From contig JAZQWC010000077.1 of the NCBI GenBank assembly GCA_045632125.1, forward strand, positions 1-57,458: 57,458 nt of DNA. The letters are read 5' to 3'. Numbering within the stretch: the first letter of the stretch is position 1; every line of letters starts with the position of its first letter. Positions 32,947 to 41,684 of the stretch are shown one piece after another. The notes beneath the pieces are model-generated. The model made no database searches and was not told where the DNA came from. It saw nothing but the letters and a program-made list of their open reading frames with translations. Source of the DNA: CALWPV01 sp045632125. Lineage in GTDB: Bacteria; Bacillota; Clostridia; Lachnospirales; Bianqueaceae. The position numbers and the translations under genes were made by a program.

Positions 32947-33284
32947 TAGTCTACCTTAAAGCCCTCCGTGTAACCTACCGGAACAGTGAAAATAATACCG
33001 GAATCAGGCTGATCTAAACCGCCGGTCACTTCGTTTACGATTTTGGAAATGGTAGGAATTTGATCTTCATTGATTACCATAAAAATAGTACGACTTTCTT
33101 TATGACCGGGATCCAGCAGCATGCGCAGAGACATCATGAATGAAAGATCACTAAATTCACTTAGGCTGTGAGCCATACCTTTACTTTCTAAAATGGTAGC
33201 ACCATAGATATTGGCTTCACCGAGCTTTTCCAGAATTTCTTCCAGACATTCGATCTTGTTCAAAACAATAAACATAAGTTGCAT
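32946..33284 (-). CDS. PII-like regulatory protein coupled to the antiporter
   Basis: 112 residues. The MQLMFIVLNKIECLEEILEKL opening, the central disordered-looking loop and the final beta strand with GIIFTVPVGYTEGFK look like the ferredoxin-like trimeric PII/CutA fold. The classic GlnB uridylylated-Tyr T-loop and the signature pattern are missing, so it is PII-like and not GlnB. Such proteins often sit beside a transporter and gate it in response to nucleotides or small ligands. Start-stop overlap with the antiporter points to a fixed ratio. The ligand is unknown. Confidence 0.7.
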   Translation of the reverse strand: MQLMFIVLNKIECLEEILEKLGEANIYGATILESKGMAHSLSEFSDLSFMMSLRMLLDPGHKESRTIFMVINEDQIPTISKIVNEVTGGLDQPDSGIIFTVPVGYTEGFKVD

Positions 33285-33370
33285 GTCAGATACCTCCTAA
33301 AATGGATATTACGTTACTTTCATTGTAATCCTATTGATTGTCAAATTCAAGAAGCAATTCAAAAAACTGC

Positions 33371-33425
33371 AAGAAACCTCCTGACTTTTATGAAGGTATA
33401 CCTTATAAAAATCAGGAGGTTTCTT
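33371..33425 (-). terminator. Strong bidirectional terminator after asd
   Basis: A long stem of AAGAAACCTCCTGA (33371-33384) with TCAGGAGGTTTCTT (33412-33425) continues inward through CTTTTATGAAGG/CCTTATAAAAA. On the minus strand it is followed by GCAGTTTTTTG. Confidence 0.8.
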
Positions 33426-33469
33426 TATACTTTTAGGAAAGGATGTTACAAATTAATAAGACAGGGATA

Positions 33470-34549
33470 TTAGTTCAAATAACCCTGAGCAGCCAATAGC
33501 TCAGCCAATTCTACAGCACCGCCGGCAGCACCGCGCAGGGTGTTGTGAGACAGGCAAACAAACTTAACATCATACTGGCTGTCGGGACGCAGGCGACCAA
33601 CACTAATAGCCATACCGCCTTCCAGTTCACGATCCAACTTGGCCTGAGGACGGTCATTCTCTTCAAAGTAGTGGATGAACTGTTTAGGAGAAGAGGGCAG
33701 ATCAAGCTCCTGAGCAGGAGTAGTAAAATTAGCCCAGATCTCTTTAATTTCTTCGATGGTAGGTTTCTTCTCGAAAGAAGCGAATACAGCTGCAGTATGA
33801 CCATCGCTAACCGGTACACGCAGACACTGAGCGGTAATGGAAACACCTTCATCGTTAACGATTTCATCGCCTTCGATATGGCCCCAGATCTTCAGGGGCT
33901 CCTGCTCGCTCTTTTCTTCTTCGCCGCCGATGTAGGGAATCAGGTTATCTACCATTTCGGGCCAACGTTCAAAGGTTTTACCGGCACCGGAGATGGCCTG
34001 ATAGGTGCAGACAAGTACATTCTTCAAACCAAATTTGTCTTTCAAAGGATGCAGAGCAGGCACATAGCTCTGAATAGAGCAATTAGATTTAACGGCGATG
34101 AAGCCTTTGGTGGTGCCCAGACGTTTTTTCTGTGCATCGATAATAGCGGTGTGGTGGGCGTTCAGCTCCGGAATCACCATGGGTACATCTTTGGTACCGC
34201 GATGAGCGGAGTTGTTGGAGATTACGGGAATCTCTGCTTTGGCATAAGCCTCTTCCAGAGCACGGATCTCATCCTTAGGCATGTTGACTGCGCAAAAAAC
34301 AAAATCGACCTGATCTTTTACCGCATCAATATTAGATGCATCCAGAACGATCATGTCCTGCATGGAAGCGGGCATGGGAGTGGACATGGCCCAACGAGAG
34401 CCAACTGCGTCTTTATATGATTTGCCGGCGCTGTTGGCGGAAGCCAAAAGAGCGGTTACGTGAAACCAGGGGTGATTTTCAAGCAGGGTAGCGAAGCGCT
34501 GACCTACCATACCGGTGGCACCAACGATACCTACACGATAGTTTTTCAT
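33470..34549 (-). CDS. asd: Aspartate-semialdehyde dehydrogenase (archaeal/fungal-type)
   Basis: 359 residues. The NADP-binding start is VGIVGATGMVGQRF, and the catalytic Cys157 is in VKSNCSIQSYVPAL. VSDGHTAAVFASF is also conserved. The length and DLPSSPKQFIHYF-type C-terminus fit the group shared by archaea, fungi and many Clostridia and not the shorter E. coli type. It makes aspartate semialdehyde for lysine, threonine and methionine synthesis and cell-wall diaminopimelate. It has its own promoter, arranged head to head with the NifU-like operon promoter. Confidence 0.94.
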   Translation of the reverse strand: MKNYRVGIVGATGMVGQRFATLLENHPWFHVTALLASANSAGKSYKDAVGSRWAMSTPMPASMQDMIVLDASNIDAVKDQVDFVFCAVNMPKDEIRALEEAYAKAEIPVISNNSAHRGTKDVPMVIPELNAHHTAIIDAQKKRLGTTKGFIAVKSNCSIQSYVPALHPLKDKFGLKNVLVCTYQAISGAGKTFERWPEMVDNLIPYIGGEEEKSEQEPLKIWGHIEGDEIVNDEGVSITAQCLRVPVSDGHTAAVFASFEKKPTIEEIKEIWANFTTPAQELDLPSSPKQFIHYFEENDRPQAKLDRELEGGMAISVGRLRPDSQYDVKFVCLSHNTLRGAAGGAVELAELLAAQGYLN

Positions 34550-34608
34550 ATTTCAATACCTCCATACTTTCCTGCGGCCTTTCAAACCGAAGAAAGCGAA
34601 TTTGCAAC

Positions 34609-34637
34609 ATGATACCACTAATCCTGCAAAAAGTCAA
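34609..34637 (-). promoter_or_regulatory. Promoter of asd
   Basis: On the minus strand, TTGACT (34637-34632), a 17-nt spacer and TATCAT (34614-34609). Confidence 0.7.
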
Positions 34638-34681
34638 CGAAAAATATGGGTAAATTAGGCAGTCTTGAGGAAAACCGCACA

Positions 34682-34710
34682 TTGACAGGAATTTGCCAAT
34701 ATGCTATACT
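34682..34710 (+). promoter_or_regulatory. Promoter of the NifU-like/GGGtGRT operon
   Basis: A perfect TTGACA (34682-34687), a 17-nt spacer and TATACT (34705-34710). It is one of the strongest promoters in the window and diverges from asd. Confidence 0.78.
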
Positions 34711-34730
34711 TACTGTGGTTTCAAATGCTT

Positions 34731-34768
34731 GGTCCCATTGCGGCCTCGGGCCGCCCTACATAGGGACT
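34731..34768 (+). promoter_or_regulatory. Two-tier hairpin in the leader of the NifU-like gene
   Basis: The outer stem is GGTCCC (34731-34736) with GGGACT (34763-34768), and the inner perfect stem is GCGGCC-TCG-GGCCGC (34740-34754). It ends about 13 nt before AAGGAGG, so folding could affect translation or protect the mRNA. No known riboswitch class is evident. Confidence 0.55.
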
Positions 34769-34796
34769 TAAGATATTATAAGGAGGAAACGAGTTT

Positions 34797-35489
34797 ATGG
34801 TTTATTCACATGAAGTTGAAAAAATGTGCCAGGTTAAAGTTGGCGCCAGCCATGGTTGTGCTCCTATTCCTGAAGAAGGAAAATGGGTATATTCCAGAGA
34901 GATCAAAGACATTTCCGGTCTGACACACGGTGTGGGCTGGTGTGCTCCTCAGCAGGGCGCTTGCAAACTGACCCTGAACGTTAAGGATGGTATTATTCAG
35001 GAGGCTCTGATCGAGACCCTGGGTTGCTCCGGTATGACTCACTCTGCTGCTATGGCTTCTGAAGCTATCGTTGGCAAGACTCTGCTGGAAGCAGTTAACA
35101 CTGACCTTGTTTGTGACGCTATTAATACCGCTATGAGAGAACTGTTCCTGCAGATCATCTACGGACGTACTCAGTCCGCTTTCTCTGAGGACGGTCTGCC
35201 GATCGGCGCAGGTCTGGAAGATCTGGGTAAAGGTCTGTGCACTCAGGTTGGTACTTCCTACAGCACTCTGGCTAAAGGTCCTCGCTACCTGGCTCTGGCT
35301 GAAGGTTACATCACCCGTATGGGTCTGGACGCTGATGATCAGATCATCGGTTACGAGTTCGTTAACCTGGGCCGCATGATGGAAATGATCAAGAAGGGCG
35401 AAGACGCTAACGACGCTATGAAGAAGGCTACCGGATCTTACGGCCGTTTCGCTGATGCAGTGAAATATATCGATCCGAGAAACGAATAA
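34797..35489 (+). CDS. NifU/IscU-like iron-sulfur scaffold-type protein, partner of GGGtGRT
   Basis: 230 residues. GVGWCAPQQGACKLTL and LIETLGCSGMTHSAAMASEA, with Cys49, Cys56 and Cys77, resemble the cluster-holding cysteines of IscU/NifU. More cysteines lie at 11, 21 and beyond (LVCDA, GLCTQ). The C-terminal ~110 residues are not IscU and may form a domain specific to this family. Perfect AAGGAGG precedes the ATG. It is 15 nt upstream of the GGGtGRT gene and has a strong promoter, so the pair is likely well expressed. No iscS or suf genes are close, so a dedicated role separate from general Fe-S assembly is plausible. Confidence 0.8.
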   Translation: MVYSHEVEKMCQVKVGASHGCAPIPEEGKWVYSREIKDISGLTHGVGWCAPQQGACKLTLNVKDGIIQEALIETLGCSGMTHSAAMASEAIVGKTLLEAVNTDLVCDAINTAMRELFLQIIYGRTQSAFSEDGLPIGAGLEDLGKGLCTQVGTSYSTLAKGPRYLALAEGYITRMGLDADDQIIGYEFVNLGRMMEMIKKGEDANDAMKKATGSYGRFADAVKYIDPRNE

Positions 35490-35504
35490 GGGGGACTGAA
35501 CATC

Positions 35505-36515
35505 ATGGCATTATTTGAAAGTTATGAGAGAAGAATTAACCAGATCAACGCTGCTCTGGCTAAAAACGGCATCGGTTCCATCGAAGAAGCTAAACAGATT
35601 TGTGACGACGCAGGTATCGATGTATACAACATGATCAAAGGCATTCAGCCCATCTGCTTCGAGAACGCTTGCTGGGCTTACACCGTAGGTGCTGCTATTG
35701 CTATCAAGCAGGGTGCTAGAAAAGCTGCCGCTGCTGCTACCGCTATTGGTGAGGGTCTGCAGTCCTTCTGTATTCCCGGTTCTGTAGCTGATGATCGTAA
35801 AGTAGGTCTGGGTCATGGTAACCTGGGCGCAATGCTGCTGTCTGACGACACCAAGTGCTTCGCATTCTTGGCTGGTCACGAGTCCTTCGCTGCTGCTGAA
35901 GGTGCTATCGGTATTGCTAAATCCGCTAACAAAGTTCGTAAAGAGCCCCTGCGCGTTATCCTGAACGGTCTGGGCAAAGATGCTGCTAAGATCATTAGCC
36001 GTATCAATGGTTTCACTCATGTTGAGACCCAGTTCGACTACTTCACCGGCGAGCTGAAAGAAATCTCCCGCACTCCTTACTCCGATGGTGAGAGAGCTAA
36101 AGTTATGTGCTACGGCGCTGACGACGTTCGTGAAGGTGTTGCTATCATGCACAAAGAGGGCGTTGACGTTTCCATTACCGGTAACTCCACCAACCCCACT
36201 CGTTTCCAGCATCCTGTAGCTGGTACCTACAAGAAAGAATGCACCGAGATCGGCAAGAAGTACTTCTCCGTTGCTTCCGGTGGTGGTACCGGCCGTACTC
36301 TGCATCCCGATAACATGGCTGCAGGTCCTGCTTCCTACGGTATGACCGATACCATGGGTCGTATGCACAGCGACGCTCAGTTCGCAGGTTCTTCTTCCGT
36401 ACCCGCTCACGTAGAGATGATGGGTCTGATCGGCGCAGGTAACAACCCCATGGTTGGTATGACTGTTGCTGTTGCAGTAGCAATCGAAGAAGCTGCTAAC
36501 GAAGGCAGAATCTAA
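35505..36515 (+). CDS. GGGtGRT family protein, function unknown
   Basis: 336 residues, matching the family named for SGGGTGRTLHPDNMAAG, present here near residue 261. Also seen are a Gly/Ala-rich helix GAAIAIKQGARKAAAAATAIGEG, GLGHGNLGAML and an AHVEMMGLIGAGNNPMVG end. No signal peptide or membrane helix is visible, so it is cytoplasmic. The family is known to co-occur with the iron-sulfur scaffold-like gene upstream, and here they are 15 nt apart. The glycine-rich loops look suited to nucleotide or cofactor binding. I know of no assigned reaction. Confidence 0.88.
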   Translation: MALFESYERRINQINAALAKNGIGSIEEAKQICDDAGIDVYNMIKGIQPICFENACWAYTVGAAIAIKQGARKAAAAATAIGEGLQSFCIPGSVADDRKVGLGHGNLGAMLLSDDTKCFAFLAGHESFAAAEGAIGIAKSANKVRKEPLRVILNGLGKDAAKIISRINGFTHVETQFDYFTGELKEISRTPYSDGERAKVMCYGADDVREGVAIMHKEGVDVSITGNSTNPTRFQHPVAGTYKKECTEIGKKYFSVASGGGTGRTLHPDNMAAGPASYGMTDTMGRMHSDAQFAGSSSVPAHVEMMGLIGAGNNPMVGMTVAVAVAIEEAANEGRI

Positions 36516-36546
36516 TTGATTTGCTGAAAAAGTAATAATGAAAATA

Positions 36547-36592
36547 TTAGACACGTCATTTGGGTGGCTTCATCCATGACGTGTCTAATTGT
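36547..36592 (+). terminator. Terminator after the GGGtGRT gene
   Basis: TTAGACACGTCAT (36547-36559) and ATGACGTGTCTAA (36576-36588) form a perfect 13-bp stem, then TTG. Confidence 0.7.
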
Positions 36593-36640
36593 ATACAGAT
36601 CCTATATAGGAAAATAATACAATCAACGAGGTAACAGAAT

Positions 36641-37249
36641 ATGAAAAGAATCTTTGCATTGTTTTTAACAGCCGCCTTGTGCTTGTCGGTTGTTGGCTGC
36701 GGTGGAAGCGAACTTAAGAAATATCAGAAATATGATACTCTGATCGATTATATAGAGGCTGGGGATTACGAAAATGCACTGGCTGAGATGATTCGACTGA
36801 GCAATAGTGGAGATGCTTCCGCAGACAATGAAGAAAAGAGCGAGGTTGCGGTTGAAATTACTTCTGAAAATTGGCAGGAATATTTTGAACTTGTGGAACG
36901 CGAAGAAATCGAACGAAATAATTTCGATGAAATCGAAGATATGTACAAGAGCGCATATCTGGTACTAAAAGATAAGTATGAAATTTCAGGTTACGAAACC
37001 AACATTGCAGTAGAATACAACTATTTTACAGAGTGGAGATACGTTGAAATCGACAAAGAAAATGGTGTATTGACAATTGGTGACCTGGTTCCGGATCGTG
37101 AAAATGAAGAACATAATGGTTCTATGATTACTATTTATGGTGACGAAGCTTCGTTAACCAACAGTCGAACCTGGAGTGACGGTATGCAGGCTGTACCCAC
37201 TGGCTTTGAAATTGTAAGAATGCAGGGTACCTTGTATATTATGGAATAA
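36641..37249 (+). CDS. Putative lipoprotein, function unknown
   Basis: 202 residues. The signal peptide MKRIFALFLTAALCLS ends in the lipobox VVGC, so the mature N-terminal Cys is likely lipidated. The mature part is acidic with a short TPR-like helix pair (YDTLIDYIEAGDYENALAEMIRLS) and then a beta-rich half. I recognise no named family. It lies 35 nt before the UPF0340 gene, and the two may be cotranscribed. Confidence 0.7.
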   Translation: MKRIFALFLTAALCLSVVGCGGSELKKYQKYDTLIDYIEAGDYENALAEMIRLSNSGDASADNEEKSEVAVEITSENWQEYFELVEREEIERNNFDEIEDMYKSAYLVLKDKYEISGYETNIAVEYNYFTEWRYVEIDKENGVLTIGDLVPDRENEEHNGSMITIYGDEASLTNSRTWSDGMQAVPTGFEIVRMQGTLYIME

Positions 37250-37284
37250 GATAGGGTAAATACCGAAGAGCACGGGAGAATATA

Positions 37285-37830
37285 ATGGCACAGTCGATTT
37301 ATGAACAAGCAAAAGCTGTAATTGCAGAACTGAGTGAGAAAGCGAACCTAAAAACAGGCAATGTAGTGGTAGTCGGCTGCTCCACCAGCGAAGTGGTAGG
37401 TGCGCAAATTGGAACAGATTCTAATCCTGATGTAGCGGGAGAAATCTTTAAGGCCTTGCATGACTTTTCAAAAGAGAAGGGCCTGTATTTAGCCATTCAG
37501 TGTTGTGAACACTTGAATCGAGCCATTATTACAGAGCGCAAAGCAGTTCCCTTTGCTGAAACTGTGAATGTGATTCCCCAACCGAAGGCAGGCGGTTCCT
37601 TAGCTACAAAGGCATATGCAGGCTTTGAAGAGCCGGTGGCGCTAGAGGAAATAAAAGCGGATGCCGGTTTAGATATTGGTCTTACTTTAATTGGGATGCA
37701 TTTAAAGAAGGTAGCAGTTCCGGTAAGATTGGAACATAACCGAATTGGAGAAGCAATTGTGGTTGCAGCTCGTACTCGGGCTAAGTTTATTGGTGGATCC
37801 CGAGCAGTATATGATGAAAATTTACTGTAA
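37285..37830 (+). CDS. UPF0340/TIGR01440 family protein (YwlG-like)
   Basis: 181 residues. VVVVGCSTSEVVGAQIGT, LAIQCCEHLNRAIITER and KAGGSLATKAY are the family's conserved blocks, with a thiolase-like alpha/beta fold expected. The Cys-Cys-Glu-His-Leu-Asn stretch is probably a catalytic or binding site. The function is not established. The size is normal. Confidence 0.85.
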   Translation: MAQSIYEQAKAVIAELSEKANLKTGNVVVVGCSTSEVVGAQIGTDSNPDVAGEIFKALHDFSKEKGLYLAIQCCEHLNRAIITERKAVPFAETVNVIPQPKAGGSLATKAYAGFEEPVALEEIKADAGLDIGLTLIGMHLKKVAVPVRLEHNRIGEAIVVAARTRAKFIGGSRAVYDENLL

Positions 37831-37868
37831 GCTCAAAAGTGGAAGAATTTAATAACTGAAAGATAATC

Positions 37869-37912
37869 AACAGATCGTATGAAAGCGGATGCTTTTATAC
37901 GATCTGTTTTTA
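37869..37912 (+). terminator. Terminator after the UPF0340 gene
   Basis: AACAGATCGTAT (37869-37880) with ATACGATCTGTT (37897-37908), inner AAAGC/GCTTT, then TTTTATT. Confidence 0.78.
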
Positions 37913-37941
37913 TTGAAAGATACAGGATCCGATGCTATAAT
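37913..37941 (+). promoter_or_regulatory. Promoter of the DUF4838 cluster
   Basis: TTGAAA (37913-37918), a 17-nt spacer and a perfect TATAAT (37936-37941), starting right after the preceding terminator. Confidence 0.7.
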
Positions 37942-38003
37942 GAAAGTAATTATAACGTGAGAATAACGGAAGAGTAACACTAAATTAAAAGGAAAGAAAT
38001 ACT

Positions 38004-39722
38004 ATGAAAATCAATCAAATCGTGTTAACTAAGGGCGCCCCGGAGCAGGCTAATTTTGCAGCTTCGGAACTGCGGTATTATCTGTCGTTAATGACAGGAA
38101 AAGCCTTTCAAATTTATGAAACAATCCGTGAATGTTCTGTAATTATCGAACAAAATGAACAATGTGGGATCGATGGTTTTGCCCTGATCCCCGAGGAGGA
38201 CTCCCTTCGTATTTGTGGCGGCCAGCGTGGCATCCTGTATGGTGTGTATGAATTTTTGGAAATGCTGGGTTGTCGTTTCTTTACTCCCGAATGCGAAAAG
38301 GTGCCCACAGTGCCTGAAATCGACCTTAATATAAAGGAAGCGATCATTCAAAAGCCTGTTTTTGAATATCGTGAACATAACTATCGGGATATCGTGGAGC
38401 ATCCTCGCTTTGCGGTAAAGAGCCGCATCAACGGCAGACATAGCCCCATCCCGGAGAAGCTGGGCGGCCATATGAGTTATGTGTGGTTTGTGCACAGCTT
38501 CGACAGAATGATACCTCCGGATGTTTATGGCGAAAGCCATCCTGAATTTTTTGCCATGCGTGCCGATGGAACCCGTCCTGCTGAATACGATACTTGCCAG
38601 CTATGTCTGACCAATCCGGATCTGCTGGAAGAGGCCATAAAAAATGTACGCAAGGTGCTGCAGGAAAATCCCGAGCACAAGATTATTTCTCTGTCTCAAA
38701 ATGATAACTTCGAAAATTGCCAGTGCGAAAAGTGTCGTGCCTCCGATAAAGCAGAAGGTTCGCCCTCCGGTACACTGCTGAAATTCGTCAATGGTATTGC
38801 CGAGCGACTGGAACCGGAATTTCCTGATGTGATCTTTGATACATTGGCGTATGTTTATGGGCGCCCGGCGCCAAAAGTGACGAAGCCTCGTCCCAATGTT
38901 TGTGTGCGCCTGTGCTCGATTGAAGAATGCTTTGCCCACCCATTTGGCCAGTGTGACGATGAAAGCCGAAAAGTGGAGCGACCGGATGGTACTAAAAGCT
39001 CCTTTGTACAGGACCTGCAGGAGTGGAGTCAGGTTTGCAATCGTATGCATATTTGGGATTATACAACCTGTTTCGCTCACTATCCTTCACCGCACCCGAA
39101 CTGGCACTGCCTGCAGCCGAATATGCAGCTGTTCGTAAAAAATGGAGTGAAAGGTGTGTATGAGCAGGCCAATCGCTGCAAAGGCGGCGGTGTGGATCTA
39201 AATGAACTGCGTGCCTATGTGATCAGCAAGCTGCTGTGGGATCCGGATACCGACGTGAAGCGCCATATTGAAGAATTCACCGATTACTATTACGGTGCGG
39301 GCAGTGTTTACATTCGTGAATATATTGAGACCCTATGCGGCAAAGCCGAAAAGGATAACATTCATGTAGGCTTCAACGATGATCCGGTTTCAGAGCTGTT
39401 TGCGGAAGAGATGCTGGATATCTACGATGCTATATTGAAAAAGGCAGAGGAAGCGGTGGCCGGTGATGCTCTGCGTATGCGCCGCGTACAGAAGGCGCAG
39501 CTGGCACCCCGATATATTCGCATTAAGCGAAAAGGCATGTTCCAGCATATTCACGATGCCGAAGAAATCAACAAGTTTTATGAAGATTGGACCAGCTATG
39601 GTCTGACCCGTATTGACGAGTGGGTAGGAAAACAAGGAACGCTGCGAGCCCTGCTGGAAGATGAATGGAGAGGTCTTGCCTATATGCCTCACTTCACTTC
39701 AGAAGGACCGGAGATCTTATAA
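38004..39722 (+). CDS. DUF4838-domain glycoside-hydrolase-like protein
   Basis: 572 residues. The first ~100 form a hexosaminidase/alpha-glucuronidase-type N-terminal domain (FAASELRYYLSLMTGK, ILYGVYEFLEMLGCRFF). The rest is the DUF4838 TIM-barrel-like region with SLSQNDNFENCQCEKCRA, SGTLLKFVNGIAERLE and a late GVKGVYEQ. No signal peptide is seen, so it is cytoplasmic here. The family is linked to glycan breakdown, and the substrate is unknown. It starts a four-gene run in which the genes are separated by 11 to 16 nt, each with a strong ribosome site: oxidoreductase, ThuA and PHP genes follow. Confidence 0.82.
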   Translation: MKINQIVLTKGAPEQANFAASELRYYLSLMTGKAFQIYETIRECSVIIEQNEQCGIDGFALIPEEDSLRICGGQRGILYGVYEFLEMLGCRFFTPECEKVPTVPEIDLNIKEAIIQKPVFEYREHNYRDIVEHPRFAVKSRINGRHSPIPEKLGGHMSYVWFVHSFDRMIPPDVYGESHPEFFAMRADGTRPAEYDTCQLCLTNPDLLEEAIKNVRKVLQENPEHKIISLSQNDNFENCQCEKCRASDKAEGSPSGTLLKFVNGIAERLEPEFPDVIFDTLAYVYGRPAPKVTKPRPNVCVRLCSIEECFAHPFGQCDDESRKVERPDGTKSSFVQDLQEWSQVCNRMHIWDYTTCFAHYPSPHPNWHCLQPNMQLFVKNGVKGVYEQANRCKGGGVDLNELRAYVISKLLWDPDTDVKRHIEEFTDYYYGAGSVYIREYIETLCGKAEKDNIHVGFNDDPVSELFAEEMLDIYDAILKKAEEAVAGDALRMRRVQKAQLAPRYIRIKRKGMFQHIHDAEEINKFYEDWTSYGLTRIDEWVGKQGTLRALLEDEWRGLAYMPHFTSEGPEIL

Positions 39723-39738
39723 TTAAAGGAGAAGACAA

Positions 39739-40935
39739 ATGCGTAAAGTAAAAGTAGCCATGATCGGCACCGGTGATATCAGTGGAATTTATGTGCAGAA
39801 TATTACTCACATGTTTAAAGAGATCGACCTGGTGGGTCTGTGCGATTTGATTCCTGAAAAGGCCGAACGCAGACTGAAATATATTGAAGCTGCCATCGCC
39901 GAAGGCGCAAAGGTGACCAAACCTGTCATTTATAAAGACATGTACGAGGCCTTTAATGATCCGGAGGTAGAGGTGATCCTCAACCTGACTCGCCCCTATG
40001 AGCACTATGGTGTGACAAAAGAAGCCTTGCTTCATGGCAAGCATGTATATTCCGAAAAGCCTTTGGCGGTGGATATGGAAGAGGCGGATGAATTGGTAAG
40101 TTTGGCAGAGGAAAAGGGCCTTCGACTGGGCGGTGCCCCTGATACCTTTATGGGTGCCGGTATTCAGACCGCTCGTGAGATCATCGATAAAGGATTGTTA
40201 GGCGATATCGTAGGCGGTACCTGTGCCATGATCTGCCACGGACACGAGACTTGGCATCCGGATCCGGAGTTTTATTATAAACGAGGCGGCGGTCCTATGC
40301 TGGATATGGGTCCCTATTATGTGACCGCTCTGGTACAGCTGCTAGGCGAGGCCAAGGGCGTTATGGGTATGACCAAGAAGACCTTCCCTCAGCGCACCAT
40401 TACTTCTTCGCAGCACTACGGTGAGGTGGTGGACGTGGATGTGGATACCCACTTAACCGGCTGTATTGAATTTACGAATGGCGCCATCGTGCAGATGTGC
40501 ACCACCTTTGATGTATACGGAAGCCAGAATCGTTTCGAAATTTATGGAACCAAGGGCAGTATGGTAGTGCCCGATCCCAACTGCTTTGGCGGACCGGTCT
40601 TGTTATATATTCCGGAAGATCAGGCAGCCGCTCCTGCGGTGGATCCTGCTTTGATCAAGGGCAGCAAGCGTTCTGACTTTTATGATCCTTACAAAGAGTT
40701 TCCTATTCTGTTTGACTATCCGGAAAATTCTCGTGCCCTGGGCTTGGCTGATATGTGTAAAGCTTTAGTGACAGGTCGAAGTCACCGCGCTAACTATAAA
40801 CAACAGCATCATGTGTTGGAAATCTTAACAAGTTTCAGCAAATCCTGTCAGGAAAAGCGTTATATTGAACTAAATACAAAATATGAGCGCAGTGCAGCTA
40901 TGCTGCATAATCCCATGCGCGGCATTTTAGATTAA
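39739..40935 (+). CDS. Gfo/Idh/MocA-family sugar oxidoreductase
   Basis: 398 residues. The NAD(P) fold begins VKVAMIGTGDISGIYVQNI, followed by HVYSEKPLAVD, the family's Glu-Lys-Pro motif. GGGPMLDMGPYYVTALVQLLG is the conserved Asp-x-Gly-x-(His/Tyr) stretch of the second domain. Such enzymes oxidise or epimerise sugars and inositols at a ring hydroxyl. In this cluster it could oxidise a sugar released by the DUF4838 enzyme. The direction and substrate are not readable. Confidence 0.9.
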   Translation: MRKVKVAMIGTGDISGIYVQNITHMFKEIDLVGLCDLIPEKAERRLKYIEAAIAEGAKVTKPVIYKDMYEAFNDPEVEVILNLTRPYEHYGVTKEALLHGKHVYSEKPLAVDMEEADELVSLAEEKGLRLGGAPDTFMGAGIQTAREIIDKGLLGDIVGGTCAMICHGHETWHPDPEFYYKRGGGPMLDMGPYYVTALVQLLGEAKGVMGMTKKTFPQRTITSSQHYGEVVDVDVDTHLTGCIEFTNGAIVQMCTTFDVYGSQNRFEIYGTKGSMVVPDPNCFGGPVLLYIPEDQAAAPAVDPALIKGSKRSDFYDPYKEFPILFDYPENSRALGLADMCKALVTGRSHRANYKQQHHVLEILTSFSKSCQEKRYIELNTKYERSAAMLHNPMRGILD

Positions 40936-40950
40936 AAGGAGACCATAATC

Positions 40951-41673
40951 ATGAAAAAAGTATTGATTTTCCAAGGCGGCTGGGACGGACATGAGCCCAA
41001 GTTAGTATCTGCTCGTTTTGCAAGATTAATGGAAGAAGCCGGTTATACCGCAGAAGTTTACGATAATTTGGATTGTTTGGCCGATAAGGAAAAGTTAGCT
41101 GAGTATCATTTGATCGTGGCTTGCTGGACCATGGGCGAGATTCCTCATGAATATGTACAAAATATCTCCTATGCTGTAGGCAAAGGCACCGGTTTGGCCG
41201 GCTGCCATGGTGGTATGTGCGACGCCTTCCGTCAGGACACAGAGTGGCAGTTCATGACCGGCGGTCAGTGGGTAAGCCATCCCGGTGGCGACGGCATCGA
41301 TTATATGGTAAACATCATGCATGGTTCCAGCCCTATCACCCAGGGCCTGGAGGACTTCCCGGTGTGCAGCGAGCATTATTATTTGCATGTGGATCCGGCC
41401 ATTGAAGTGCTGGCTACCACCCGCTTCCCTGTGGTGAATTATTTCCACAGTGCCAATAAGCCCGTGGACATGCCGGTAGCCTGGACTAAGTTCTGGGGTA
41501 ACGGCCGTGTATTTTACAATTCTCTGGGTCATCACGATGATGTGTTTGAAAAATCTCCCAATGCGCAGGAACTGATGAAACGTGGTATGATATGGGCAGC
41601 TGAAGGCAAAGATTATGCCATTGAAAACAACTTGACCACTGAAAAGTTCGAAAACAACGCCAAAATGTATTAA
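40951..41673 (+). CDS. ThuA-domain protein
   Basis: 240 residues. IFQGGWDGHEP, LIVACWTMGEI, GTGLAGCHGGMCDAF and GRVFYNSLGHHDDVF are the recognised blocks of the ThuA (trehalose utilisation, class I glutamine-amidotransferase-like) fold. The Cys in GCHGG sits where the nucleophile would be in true GATases. ThuA with a Gfo/Idh/MocA partner makes or uses 3-keto sugars in some bacteria. The 15-nt spacing to the oxidoreductase supports a joint step here. Confidence 0.88.
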   Translation: MKKVLIFQGGWDGHEPKLVSARFARLMEEAGYTAEVYDNLDCLADKEKLAEYHLIVACWTMGEIPHEYVQNISYAVGKGTGLAGCHGGMCDAFRQDTEWQFMTGGQWVSHPGGDGIDYMVNIMHGSSPITQGLEDFPVCSEHYYLHVDPAIEVLATTRFPVVNYFHSANKPVDMPVAWTKFWGNGRVFYNSLGHHDDVFEKSPNAQELMKRGMIWAAEGKDYAIENNLTTEKFENNAKMY

Positions 41674-41684
41674 GGAGAAAGACC

